The notes under the pieces are model-generated. The model did not search any database, was not told the origin of the DNA, and worked only from the letters and a program-made list of their open reading frames with translations. A program made the position numbers and the translations under genes. Below are positions 51,985 through 62,667 of a stretch of 64,000 bases of DNA, in pieces. Within the stretch, counting starts at the first letter, position 1, and every line of letters begins with the position of its first letter. Source of the stretch: Theropithecus gelada (lineage: Eukaryota > Chordata > Mammalia > Primates > Cercopithecidae); NCBI RefSeq assembly GCF_003255815.1, contig NC_037683.1:74686179-74750178 (forward strand), written 5' to 3'.

Positions 51985-52300
51985 GGTCATGTGTCACATA
52001 AACACATTTTGGTCAAAGATGGACTGCATACATGACAGTAGTCCCATAAGATTGTAAGGCTGTTTTTCTTTTGTGCCTTTTCTATGTTTAGGTACACAAA
52101 TACTTACCACTGTGTTACAATTGCCTACACTACTCAGGACAGTAGTAGCAATAGGCTACATCGTATAGCCTAGGTGTGTAGCAGGCTATACCGTCCACGT
52201 TTGTGTCAGTACACTGTATTATGTTCACACAATGACAAAACTGCCCAACGATGCATTACTCAGAATGTATCCCTATCATTAAGCAATGCATAAATGGACC
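51985..52300. mobile_element. Non-autonomous DNA transposon, family not named
   Basis: Left end CGGTCATGTGTCACATAA; interior GTACACAAATACTTACC, ACTGTGTTACAATTGCC, ACATCGTATAGCCTAGG and TACCGTCCACGTTTGTG; right side CATTAAGCAATGCATAA. This is a widespread mammalian repeat that I recognise by text but cannot name with certainty. Confidence 0.6.
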
Positions 52301-52842
52301 AAAATGTTTTCTGGGCCCACTGATGCAGTGACTTCTTAAATGGGAGATAAAACCTCTAACATTAAAATATACCAGATTATTCAGACCATAAAGAGTGTCC
52401 ATATTTTTCTCTCTTCTTTCACTCCCCAAAGTGAATGCCAGCAATAAAATCATCCAGAAAGACACCCCTCTCAGACTTACTGAGAACTAAATATACACAG
52501 TCATGACAAAAATTTTCATCATGTAAGGCGTATTCTTTATATTGTCATTCAGGTTTTTAACTTCAGTTGCAAGGAAGTGTAATTCTCTGTCATTAGAGAT
52601 CATTGAGGAATAAAGTAAATGCTGCTATTACAGCTGAAATCATCAAGCTGAGCACCTGCTCTGAGATCATGAGTGAGGGATACACTGCTGAGGTCTGATT
52701 GTTCTTCACTTTCAAGAATGTTCTGATTCCTTTTGAAAGATAATTTTTAAGAAAAATTAAGGTAAAACTTAATTAAATGGTAACAAAGTTGACATAGATT
52801 GTTGGAATGAAAATCAAAGATTCGAAGTAAGCTAAATTTTTA

Positions 52843-52863
52843 TATTATTATTATTATTATTAT
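52843..52863. repeat. (ATT)n microsatellite
   Basis: About seven ATT units. Confidence 0.9.
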
Positions 52864-53110
52864 TTTCTTCTGCCCCAAAAAATCTGCAGGAAAGTAGTAA
52901 GGTAAATTTTTAACAAGGTCTTTAGGAAAAACAATTTAGGTCAAGTCAATTCTTTGTCTCTAAATGGGGGATCATTTGTTATTAAATGTTATGTCTAAAA
53001 TTCACAGCAATGCCTAGTACAGACCAGAAACTCTAGAATGTACTAAGGTATAAATGTAAGGATGAGTAAGTGGGGAAAGACCTTATGCTAGCTGAAAAGT
53101 TGGATATGAC

Positions 53111-53410
53111 ATCAGGCCCAGTGGCTGATGCCTATAACCCCAGCACTTCCGGAGGCCAAAGTGAGAGGCTCACTTGAGCCCAGGAGTTTGAGAACAGCCT
53201 GGGCAACATAGTGAGACCTTGTCTCTACAAAAGAATTAAAAAATTAGCCAGGCATGGTGGCGCATGCCTGTAGTCCCAGCTACCCAGGAGGCTGAGGTGG
53301 GAAGATCACTTGAGCCCAGGAGTTCAAGACTGTGGTGAGCCATAATTGCACCAGTACACTCCAGTCTGGATGACAGAGTGAGACCCTGTCTCAAAAAAAG
53401 AAAAATAAAT
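53111..53410 (+). repeat. Alu (AluJ-type)
   Basis: CAGGCCCAGTGGCTGATGCC to an A-rich tail. Target duplication GTTGGATATGA before and after (53099 and 53411). Confidence 0.93.
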
Positions 53411-53613
53411 GTTGGATATGAACATGGTTTCTTCAGGGGTCACTGAGGATCCCCTACTTTGTTACTTGAAATACTTTTCAAGTATTGCAAAATAGGGACG
53501 GACAAGAAAATGAAGCAAAATTCTGAAGCCTTGAAAACGTAAATGTGGACACGATAAACTGACAGTCCCTGCAGGTTCCTAAGTAGAGGACTGACACCAG
53601 AAATTTACCTAAT

Positions 53614-53912
53614 AGTTGGGCACGGTGGCTCACGGCTGCAATCCTAGCATTTTGGGAGGCCGAGGCAGGTGGATCACCTGAGGTTAGGAGTTCAAGACCA
53701 GCCTGACCAACAAGGTGAAACTCTGTCTCTATTAAAAATACAAAAATTAGCAAGGCATGGTGGCAGGTGCCTGTAGTCCCAGATACTCAGGAGGCTGAGG
53801 CAGGAGAATTGCTTAACCTGGGAGGCAGAGGTTGCAATGAGCTGATATCATGCCACTGCACTCCAGCCTGGGCAACAGAGCGAGACTCCATCTCAAAAAA
53901 AAAAAAAAAAAG
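53614..53912 (+). repeat. Alu (AluS-type), first of a tandem pair
   Basis: GTTGGGCACGGTGGCTCACGG to a long A tail, directly followed by the second Alu. The target duplication AGAAATTTACCTAAT (53599-53613 and 54215-54229) encloses both. Confidence 0.95.
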
Positions 53913-54214
53913 GACCAGGAGTGGTGGCTCCCTCCTGTAATCCCAGCATTTTGGGAGGCCGAGGCAAGCAGATCACGAGGTCAGGAGATCAAAAACATCC
54001 TGGTTAACACATTGAAACCCTATCTCTACTAAAAATACAAAAAATTAGCCAGGTGTGGTGGCGGGTGCCTGTAGTCTCAGCTACTTGGGAGGCTGAGGCA
54101 GGAGAATGGTGTGAACCTGGAAGGCGGAGCTTGTAGTTAGTCAACATCTCGCCACTGTGCTCCAGCCTGGGTGACAAGAGTGAGACTAAGTCTCAAAAAA
54201 AAAAAGAAAAGAAA
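53913..54214 (+). repeat. Alu (AluY-type), second of a tandem pair
   Basis: GGACCAGGAGTGGTGGCTCCC, with GGTCAGGAGATCAAAAAC, ending in an A/G tail. It appears to have inserted into the A tail of the first Alu. Confidence 0.95.
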
Positions 54215-54413
54215 AGAAATTTACCTAATATTTCTACAATGGATATAGAACCACCAGGTAAGATGCTTTTGAGAGGGAAGACTAGAAACACAAGGAAGTG
54301 TAGAATTGCATCTATAAGCACCTGAACAATCTTATCTTTTCATTAGACTCAAATGTGACTACCATGGGTGGGGTGGGAAGAAAGATTAAGCAATACTAAA
54401 ATAAGCCACTTAC

Positions 54414-54490
54414 TGCTGTCCATGCATTTCTTTTGCACCGGGCACACAGCCATCCATCACAGATCTCATGAGAAGGAATACCGTAACAAC
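54414..54490 (-). CDS. KDM4C: KDM4C internal exon, second half of PHD finger 1
   Basis: This short 77-bp exon has acceptor TTTTATAG|GTTGTT and donor GCA|GTAAGT. The first two bases (GT) complete the Ser codon started in the upstream exon. The remaining 25 codons read [13 protein letters not shown] followed by [12 protein letters not shown], ending in phase 0. It supplies the remaining PHD1 zinc ligands (Cys of CYG, the His-Glu region, and CARC) and the Trp-rich end of the finger. The loop CYGIPSHEI is the part by which I recognise KDM4C rather than KDM4A or KDM4B. It is too short to stand out as an open frame and was found by matching phase and motif. Two tandem Alus lie about 200 bp downstream in the transcript (53614-54214). 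Confidence 0.96.
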
Positions 54491-56338
54491 CTATAAAATA
54501 ATAGTATGTATCCATGCATTAGGTCTTTTTCACCTTTAAAATATTGCAAATCTCAGTACTGAAATAAATAAAAATGGAACACTAGCCTACCATACTGTCT
54601 TGATTCTCACTGTATAGAACAAAACATAAGCAAGGTGAATGTGAGTCTTATTGATAACTAACACAATAGTTATAGAGAATACTTATGGAACATCTTGAAT
54701 GGGTAATAAAATTTTAAAATGTCAAGTCTACTAATTTGTTAACACACAGACATCTCAAAATAAGTTGCAATCCACGGGGCAAAGTTTAAGGAAATGTTAA
54801 AAATAATACAATAAATATACTGTGACCTAATATTATTAAATTAATTTAAATTTTGAAGTAATTTACAATTACTTCAAAAATTAAGTCTAACTACCTTCAA
54901 CCTCAATGATAAGGCAAATGTTGCAAATTCAGAGTTAGCAATGAAGGAATATTTTCAATTCAATTTGTCTATTCAGCTCATGCCTGACCCAAAATAACTA
55001 TCTAAGGTGATGGCTGATTATGCAAATATACATAGCAATTACATGGCATCAAGGAACACATGTCACTCTGACTTCTTGAGATAAAAGAATTTTGAAATAT
55101 TTAAATGAGTAATTTTTAATATTTCTGATATTAAAACCCCCTCCTTATAGGAGGGTTAAGATTTAATGAGTAATTTTTGAAAATTTCTATAACATTTGAG
55201 ATGGAAACAAAATAACAGAAATGTAATTTCCCGAAAAAAAAATCTATCACAGTTAACCATGTCCATGAAATAATGAGTTAAAGCATATGTGTATAAAATA
55301 GTATGGTTACACTGCATAGCTGCTACATTCAGGAATCAGATTATATCCCAATTATTTTGTGTCCTGGTGCTTTACCTATTGTATACACATAACAATGTAA
55401 GGTGTGTATATGCATGTGTGTGTGTTCCAAATTGCCTTCAATACAAAAACAAGATGGCTATTATTATATTTCAAGCAGATACTATTTAAATCCTTTAAGT
55501 AGATAGTATCTAATCAATCAATAAATGATAAATGACAAAGTTGTTTCAACCCTAATATAAAGCAATTATTACTCTGAGGTAAATACAGAAGATAATATCT
55601 ATATTATAAACCATTCAAACTACATTGACAGAGGACAGGCCATACCTAAGTGAGTTACTAGAGTATGTGATTTGGTAAGATCTGGAATATTAAAATGCCT
55701 TAAAATACAGTTGTAGTATATGAGATCCCTTTTACATATTTCATAGGATTTACATGGCAGATCAATAAATGTTTACCACTTATCCAACTGTTAAAAATAA
55801 TAAATTGAGATAGGTGTGGAGACTATCTCAGTCCAGGGGTAAAACAACTGTAATGACTGTTCTCCCTTGGAAAGCAACAGAGATTTCCACCCTTACGAAT
55901 GAAAAAAAGTTAACTCAATACAACAATTCTGAGAATAACCAAAGGAACATCCATTTCTCTTTTAAAAGTCACAAAGAAAAACAGTCTTCAACAATATCAG
56001 ACTTTCAAATTAAGTTTTTATAAACTAGATCTTAAAGTAAGTAAAATTCAAGCATGTGAAAGGAACCCCATGATGACTCCTCACCTGGACCCCAAACAAA
56101 CCAACCAACAAAAAAAAAAACCCAGACCTGCTCTCCACTGATACTACATGAAAGTGGTGAAAAAAAGATGAATATACTAACTCATACTTTTACTAGAAGA
56201 AATGTGAAAAAGAATGATATAACCATGAAGAATGCCAATAGTCCATGCAACAGATCTGACAGGTTCCAAAAACGTGAGAAATAAAGATGATGTGAAATGC
56301 TGAAAAGCCAGTGATTGATGAATTATAGATCCATTTAC
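54491..56338 (-). other. KDM4C: KDM4C intron, 1.85 kb, nearly repeat-free
   Basis: This complete intron separates the two exons that share PHD1. It holds no Alu or L1. It is AT-rich, with a perfect 13-bp-stem hairpin at 54851-54879 and a short direct repeat built on ATGAGTAATTTTT near 55107 and 55166. Nothing else was recognised. Confidence 0.85.
54851..54879. other. Perfect 13-bp hairpin, 3-nt loop
   Basis: TTTTGAAGTAATT, loop TAC, AATTACTTCAAAA, in the intron between the two PHD1 exons. Confidence 0.85.
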
Positions 56339-56552
56339 TTGCATGAACCCGTACGCAGCACTTTGCACAGGAAATCAGAAGACTTGTTCCATCCTCTTCA
56401 AGGAAGGCATTGGGTGGAGAATATTCTATATTTTCTTCACTATAAATAAAACACATCTCTGGTATAAGGGGCTTAGTCTTTCCTTCCAACGTAATGACTT
56501 CATCTAATTTTGTCTCCCATCTAGCATCATTTTCTTCATTGCTGCTATCTGG
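56339..56552 (-). CDS. KDM4C: KDM4C internal exon, start of PHD finger 1
   Basis: This 214-bp exon has acceptor GTTTTTCAG|CCAGAT and donor GCAA|GTAAAT on the minus strand. It begins in phase 0, encodes 71 full codons and contributes the first base of a split Ser codon. It opens with an acidic stretch (PDSSNEENDARWE), then KPLIPEMCFIY, then SPPNAFLEEDGTSLLISC, and ends CAKCCVRVHA. The closely spaced Cys and His residues at the end are the expected zinc ligands of the first half of PHD1; the second half is in the next exon at 54490. From memory, the human sequence reads LDEVVTSEG where this one reads LDEVITLEG, which suggests a non-human primate. Read-through past the donor gives non-homologous residues and then a stop, which supports the boundary. 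Confidence 0.96.
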
Positions 56553-56705
56553 CTGAAAAACACAATGTTTCCACATGAGTGAAAAACATGGAAAAGAGCT
56601 CATCATTCTAGTCACTCAAATCCACTAACTCCTGTTCCAGACACTAACTTCTAACTTTTGTTCTTCCTGTTGTTCTCCTTGATCAAACTACTAGTTTTTT
56701 GGTGG

Positions 56706-57048
56706 TTTTTTTTTTTTTAATCAACATTCCACCTCAGACTCCCACCCAAAAGCTAATCTGCAGGAACAGGACAATATTCTATCATGTCTGTTCATATAAG
56801 AAAGTGACTAGCTACTCAAATTGTGTCTTCCCAAAATTAGTTCATGGAAAGCATCAATTCTTTTGCTTCTTCATATGCACTAGGGTTAAGAGATCTGTTT
56901 TCATTTACTGAAGAATCATATTTTGCTACACTTGAAGGAGTGTACAAAGACCCAGTTTTAATCTGTGCAGCAGTATTAGGAGAGGCTTTAAGAATTTTTG
57001 CCTCATCACAGTATTTGAAAGCAAGAGAGAGAGAACTGGCACATGTCA
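56706..57048 (-). pseudogene. Orphan open frame with terminal A-run, possible processed pseudogene fragment
   Basis: On the minus strand an uninterrupted frame from about 57046 to a TAA at 56837 encodes a hydrophilic segment of about 70 residues (AKILKASPNTAAQIK, later VNENRSLNPSAYEEAKEL, ending LMLSMN). About 120 bp of non-coding sequence follows and then 13 A residues (56718-56706). A coding-like end, a 3'-UTR-like stretch and an A-run suggest a 5'-truncated retrocopy of a protein-coding mRNA. I do not recognise the parent. Against this, no AATAAA precedes the A-run and no clear target-site duplication was found. A pyrimidine-rich AG that looks like a splice acceptor (CTTTCTTATTTAG) ends at 57049, just before the frame. 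If it were spliced to the upstream KDM4C exon, which ends in phase 0, the first codon would be TGA, so it would act at most as a poison exon. Confidence 0.4.
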
Positions 57049-58015
57049 CTAAATAAGAAAGAATAATGTATCAAACAAAACTATTACCTCACACCAAAAG
57101 ATAGAAAAAACATTTAGTACATCTAGTATTTACTTGAAAGTATAAGTAATGAATTACCTCACAGATTTTATATTATTTTATGTTTTATACTGTATTATTT
57201 TATATTAAATCTCCACAAATCTTACGAGTTTAGTTTGAATTTTTTCATTATTGAGACATATACGGATTATAATGTAGAAATAAGAATCAATAAGTAGTTA
57301 AAACCCAGAAATTTAATGACTAAAGGAAGAGAAAAATAATGTTTATCACTCACCAGTGCCACATTAAAAAACATGAAGGGAATAAATTATTTCCTCTGTT
57401 ACAAAGGTCTGAAAATGTGAGATACCACACATTTTCTGGCTCTGAAATGTCTGAACAGAACAGTTTATTTTTATAAGGAACTCTAAGACAGACATAATCT
57501 TGAATAAAATGTTTCTATAAATAAAAATATAACCCAAAACATAATGTTCATGTCAATATACTTCATAATATATTGTACCTTAAAATGAACCACATAGTTC
57601 CACCCTTACAAGATTCCTAAAGATCATTTCAACTGTTTGAGTGCTGAGGACTGTGACCTTCCATTAGCTGAGGTGCTATCAGTATAATATCTATGGAATG
57701 ATGCTGAAAACAACATCAAGCACAGCCAGCTGATGAGGATGAACTGGAAAATTTAGTTTGTAGTGAGTCTTGGCTGTGTCTTTTGCATGTTCCACATGGG
57801 AAGGTGAAGAGACACTTAAAATTTGGACCTAGGGCTGACATTTCTATTATTTGAGAATGACATTTTCAAACAACAACCAAAAAAAAAAGAGATAAACTTA
57901 AAGTTCTATCTTTGAAAGCTTCTACTATTTGTAAGCTTTAAGTTGTGTTTCTTGGTAAAAGAGGTAGAAAAGTTGAAAGTAACCCCCCTCCCATGAAATA
58001 AAATAAGACACTCAG

Positions 58016-58290
58016 AAAAGATTTGGGAGACCAAAGTGGAAGGATCACTTGAGGCCAGGAGCTCAAGACTAGCCTAGGCAAAATAGTAAGACCAAGTCGC
58101 CAGAAAAATTAAAAAATAAATTTAAAACATTAGGCAGGTATGGTGGCTCACACCTATAGTCCTAGCTACTGTGGAAGCTGAGGCAGAAGGATCGCTTGAG
58201 CCAGAGTACAAGCCTACATGGAGTCATGATTATGCCACTGCACTTCAGCCTGGGCAACAGAGCACGACCCTATCTCAAAAGAAAAAGATA
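58016..58290 (+). repeat. Old Alu (AluJ-type), 5'-truncated
   Basis: Starts at GATTTGGGAGACCAAAGTGG (position about 45 of Alu), contains GGATCACTTGAGGCCAGGAG and ends CACGACCCTATCTC plus A. It lies about 200 bp upstream (on the plus strand) of exon 58485-58666. Confidence 0.88.
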
Positions 58291-58484
58291 AAGTATTTTC
58301 AGAAAAGTGTCTCCCAAGGAGAATGTAGAAAGTGTTTGTGGTTCTATGAAAGCCATCAGCTACCTAAGGATGTCTTCCTTCTTATGTGCAAAGGAAGCCC
58401 ACAACAATTTACAGTGATCTTGTGGTATGTGGTCACACGGAAAGCAGAGCAAAGAAGGCAACTGTGACAGCAGCTCCCCTTTAC

Positions 58485-58666
58485 CTTATGGTATGGCATG
58501 AGCAGAGTGCAGATGGCACAGTGTGGCTTCATCCTGGCCACTGTTGCATTATACTCTTGTTCAGCTGCGAAGTTAGGGGACTTCGTCTGCCAAAGGTGGA
58601 TGAGAGGTTTCGCCCAAGACTCTGTTTCTTCCACTTCCTCCTCAATGGACAGAACCTCAGGCAATT
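58485..58666 (-). CDS. KDM4C: KDM4C internal exon, linker before PHD1
   Basis: This 182-bp exon starts after a pyrimidine-rich acceptor (CTTCTCCCTTAAG on the minus strand) and ends at donor AAG|GTAAAG. Its first two bases complete a split codon from the exon upstream, so 60 whole codons follow, from LPEVLSIEEE to ICTLLMPYHK, and it ends in phase 0. The first half is acidic (EEEVEETES). It then contains WAKPLIHLW and a CAIC pair after MKPHC, which begins the cysteine-rich region leading to PHD1. The following exon at 56552 continues directly with PDSSNEEN. In KDM4 proteins this part joins the catalytic JmjC half to the chromatin-reading PHD/Tudor half. No frameshift or stop is present. An exon with these boundaries and sequence is very unlikely to be anything other than KDM4C. 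Confidence 0.95.
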
Positions 58667-59305
58667 CTTAAGGGAGAAGGCAGGAAAATATCGTGAGCAT
58701 GGGAACCAGGGAAAACAATCACCCTGAGTACAAAAGAAGCAAACATTCCACAGAATCTGTGATATTAAGGCCAGAAACCAAACCTATTTTGTCTTTCAAA
58801 TACATCCTGAGAGAGCCAGAATAAGGGAAGTTGCCTTATAATCCTCCTCAAGCCTCAAAGCCTAGATCAGATCTCATGGCCAGACAACCACCCTCGTTTT
58901 GTGACCCTCCCCATCCCCACCAGAAATAATTACACTGTTCCCTCCTTCCCACATTACTCCTTCCGTGTCTCTACTGCTACGGTAAAAGCTCCAATACTAA
59001 AATAGGTTTGTGTGTATGAGATTATCTTCTAGTTATCAGAGTAATTCACAATCCAGAAACTACTTTGCCAATTTTTACTTTCTTCATCTAACATAGTACA
59101 TGGCTCAATAAAAGTTTAATTGAACTTCACTGAATTAACTCCTGGGTTCAAGAATTTATTACAATTAACATTTTTACAGAGTAGCTATAAAGTGCCAAGC
59201 AATATACTGGCATTACACAGATATAAAAGAAAATCCCTAGTCAGATCTTCTCATTTGTTCCATAAAATACCCCTAGAGGGTCAAGTCTTAAATGTATATT
59301 TCTTT

Positions 59306-59611
59306 TTTCTTTTTCTTTCTTTCTTTCTTTTTCTTAAGATGGAGCTTTGCTCTTCATGCCTAGGCTGGAGTACAATGGTGCAATCTCAGCTCTCTGCAAC
59401 CGCTGCCTCCGGGGTTCAGGCCACTCTACTGCTTCAGCCTTCCGAGTAGTTAGGATTACAGGCGCCCACCACCACGCCTGGCTAATTGTTTTTGTATTTT
59501 TAGTAGAAATGGAATTTCACCACGTTGGCCAGGCTGACCTAGAACTCCTGATCCACCCACCTCAGCCTGCCAAAGTGCTAGGATTACAGGCATGAGCCAC
59601 CGAGCCTGGCC
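59306..59611 (-). repeat. Alu (AluS-type), antisense
   Basis: CTTT-repeat tail, AAGATGGAGCTTTGCTC to CATGAGCCACCGAGCCTGG. Target duplication TAAATGTATATTTCTTT / TAAAATGTATATTTCTTT. Confidence 0.95.
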
Positions 59612-61726
59612 TAAAATGTATATTTCTTTACTCCACAAGAACAGCACTTTATAAAATATTACAGAGCACCAGAAAAATACAGAAAGACACAACATGTTAG
59701 CAAAAAACTCTTCATGCCTATAGCAGAGGGCAGTACATCAGAGCAAGTGGCCAGAATAAAAGCTGCACCCAGTGTCTAGGGCTGTGACACATTCTAAACA
59801 TCTGCATGAGTAGCTTTCATAGTCCGATAAATGAATACTGTAGAGCAATGTGCTTAACTACAAAGCACTGGTGAGTGAGTGTGTTCCAGCCCTTGCCATG
59901 TTGACTTACCTGTTTCAGAAAAAGTCAAATTAGATTTGCACTGATGGCAAAATGGGAAGGACTGAATGAGGCTGAAAATAACTCAAAATATGTCAAATGC
60001 CAACTGTAGCACAAAGGGTGGCATTATTATAATAATCATGTTATCATGGTTGTTGTTCTTATTATTTTTACAATGGAAAACACTTGGTATTCACCCATGG
60101 GTAGAGTATTTCAAAACAAAACAAAAGATAAGAATCTTTGCCTATATTTGCAATAAAGTAATCTGACTCTAAATGTAAACTGTTTCTCGCAGCACTTGGC
60201 CTCACCATAATAGCAAAAGGAGATGGCTAAAAACTTATTATAGCACAGGATATACTACAGCTAATTTTATGCATTTATGATTTAATACTGCACCTTTATA
60301 TTTGGTTACATCCGTGTTTGTGTGCATATGTTGTGACAAATTTTAACTTTTTATAATAGATTTCTGTTTATAGTAGTAAACGATAAAACAGTCTTGTATC
60401 TGCATATATTTTATGCATTCATGACCTATCTTTTTCTTTATTTTTTAAATATTTCCAGGCTATATGATTCATTTGTGAGTTTTTTCAAATTGTTCCAAGT
60501 CTATGAGAAATGTTCTAATGTACTTATTGAAAAAAAATTGCATGTAAGTAGACCCAAACAATTCAAACCAGTGATGTTCAAGGAGTCAACTGGAATTGAA
60601 AGATAACCGCCATTCTCAAAACATGATCTGTGAACTCCAGGGGATGCACAATCCTGTTGCATGGCATCTGTATAGTCAAAACTACTTTCATAATAACGCA
60701 CGTTATTTGACTATGTTACCCAGTTGAGATTTGTAACAGTGATACAAAAGCAGTAGAGAGTAAAATTGTTGGTGCCTCAGAATGAATCAAGTGGTACCAA
60801 AGGAATCATTATATTGACTACCTCATACTTACAGAGGTAACAAAAAGGCAGTTTCTCTTAGTAATGCCTTTGATGGGGGGAAGCATCAATTTTATTAAAT
60901 CTGTGGAAAAAAAGGAATGTATGCATAAAGTATTTCTGTGCACACTGAAGTTCAAGAGTAGTCTTTAGAAAAGCCCTTGTGCAATTAATTGAACTGCGGA
61001 TTGAATTGCCTGCCATTTTCATGGAATGCCACTTTTTCCATGAAAAAAATTATTAGCAGACAAACTACGGTCATTCAGACTTGGGTGGCTGGCAGGAATT
61101 TTCTTGAAAATAAACAAAAAAACCTGTCAATTTTTTAAAAAACAACTAGAGTATTTGTCAACAATGATAAAAATCAAGCTTATAAGTCACAATTAAAATT
61201 TCTGGAAAATTTGTATCCATTACTGTAAGCTCAACAGATTCCAAATGCTTAAATCTGTCTCTGGTGGAAGTGATAATAATAATGAATGTAATTTTTTATA
61301 TCATATAAAGAGATGCGTCAACATCTAAAAGATCTGGATAACTCACATCTTTGTTTGCTAACGCATAGTAACAAAAATCATGCATGGATTAAAAAGCCAC
61401 TTAAAATGCAAGACACACCAATGAACTTTCAGCTTAATAGAGTACAAAAAATTCACTGATATGATTTTAGGTTCCACACTGAAACTAAACTACTGTTTGT
61501 CAGGTTTTGATAAAGAGTCAAAGAAGAACGTCCCCTTAACTATCTAGAAAGGTTATTAAAATACTGCTTGTTCCCTTTCCAACCACATTATCTGGGGGAA
61601 GCCGAAATTTTCATCATATTCTTCAACCAAAACAACATAGTACAAGAGATTGAATGCAGAAGCAAATAAAAGAATGCAGCTGTCTTTTATTAAATCCAAT
61701 ACTAAAGACATTTGAAAAAAAAATAA

Positions 61727-62655
61727 CATCTCCCAATCCTGCAGCCCCTGGTAACTAGCATCCTACTCTCTGCTTTTAGAAGTTTGATGTTTTTAGATCC
61801 CACATATAAGTGAGATCATGTGGTATCTGTCTTTCTGTTCCTGGCTCAATTCACTTAATATAATGTCCACCAGTTTCATTCATGCAGCAGCAAATGTTAG
61901 GATTTCCTTCTTTTATAAGGTTGAACAGTATTGGACTGTGTACACATACAATATTTTCCTTATCCATTCCTTGATTGATGGATACTTCAGATTTATTTCA
62001 TATAGTACTTATTGTGAATAATGCTGACTGCACATGTAAGTGCAGATATCTCTTTGACATACGGATTTCATTTCTCTTACATCCTTTGGACATACCCAGA
62101 TGGGGATTTCTGGATCAAAAGGTAAACCTATTTTTAATTTTGTTCAGGAATCTTCGTACTGTTACCCATAATGGCTGTACTAATTTACATTCCCACCAAC
62201 ATTGTACAAAGGTTCCCATTTCTCTATATCCTAACCAAGACTTGTTGTCTTTTTGATAATAGCCATTCTAACAGGGATAAGAAGTGAGGATTTCACTTGC
62301 ACTTTCCTAATGAGCTGTGATGTGGGGTGTTTTTCATATAACTGTTGGCCATCCATATGTCTTCTGCTGAGAAACATCTATTCAGGTCCTTTGCCCAGTT
62401 TTAATCCAGTTAATTGTTTTCTTGCTATTTAGCTGTTTAAGTTCCTTATATATTGGGATATATATATAAGGATATTATATATCCTTATATAATGTCAATA
62501 TTGGGATATTGACAACTTATCAGAGATATGGTTTGCAAAATAATTTCCCACATTCTGTAGGTTGTCTCTTTACTCTGTTCTTTCTTCTTTTCCTTTGCAG
62601 AAGCCTGTTTGATAAAATCCCGTGTATATATTTCTGCTTTTGTTGCCTGTGCTTT
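61727..62655 (-). repeat. L1 3' part, antisense arm of a fold-back
   Basis: Read on the minus strand, this runs from L1 ORF2 C-terminal text (GNKSRNIHGILSNRLL ... NRVKRQPTE) through the 3' part. Plus-strand marks are CTGGCTCAATTCACTTAATA, CATTCCCACCAACATTGTAC and CATTCTAACAGGGATAAG. It meets a sense copy of the same region at about 62660. Confidence 0.9.
62464..62490. other. AT-rich 12-bp-stem hairpin inside the L1 arm
   Basis: ATATAAGGATAT, loop TAT, ATATCCTTATAT; one more A-T pair extends it to 13 bp. Confidence 0.8.
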
Positions 62656-62667
62656 TGGAGTACAATT

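Larger units (their letters stand above)
23495..54413 (-). other. KDM4C: KDM4C intron, 30.9 kb, repeat-rich
   Basis: This complete intron has donor GTAAGT at its high-coordinate end and acceptor CCCTCCAG at its low-coordinate end. More than half is made of identifiable repeats: L2, MIR, MER20-type and other DNA elements, three L1s of different age and nine Alus. Unassigned single-copy stretches include 23500-25400, 26450-27200, 31970-34250, 36490-38580, 40560-41650, 49790-51980 and 52340-53100. No open frame with a recognisable product is present apart from decayed L1 frames. Confidence 0.9.
56553..58484 (-). other. KDM4C: KDM4C intron, 1.9 kb
   Basis: This complete intron lies between the linker exon and the PHD1 exon. 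It contains the orphan 69-codon frame with an A-run (56706-57048) and an old AluJ-like remnant (58016-58290). The 57060-58010 stretch is otherwise unassigned. Confidence 0.85.

Noticed and set aside
55100..55195. Short direct repeat based on ATGAGTAATTTTT and a nearby CCCCTCC/GGAGGGG-like inverted pair
   Set aside because: Short, imperfect, and expected by chance in AT-rich intron.
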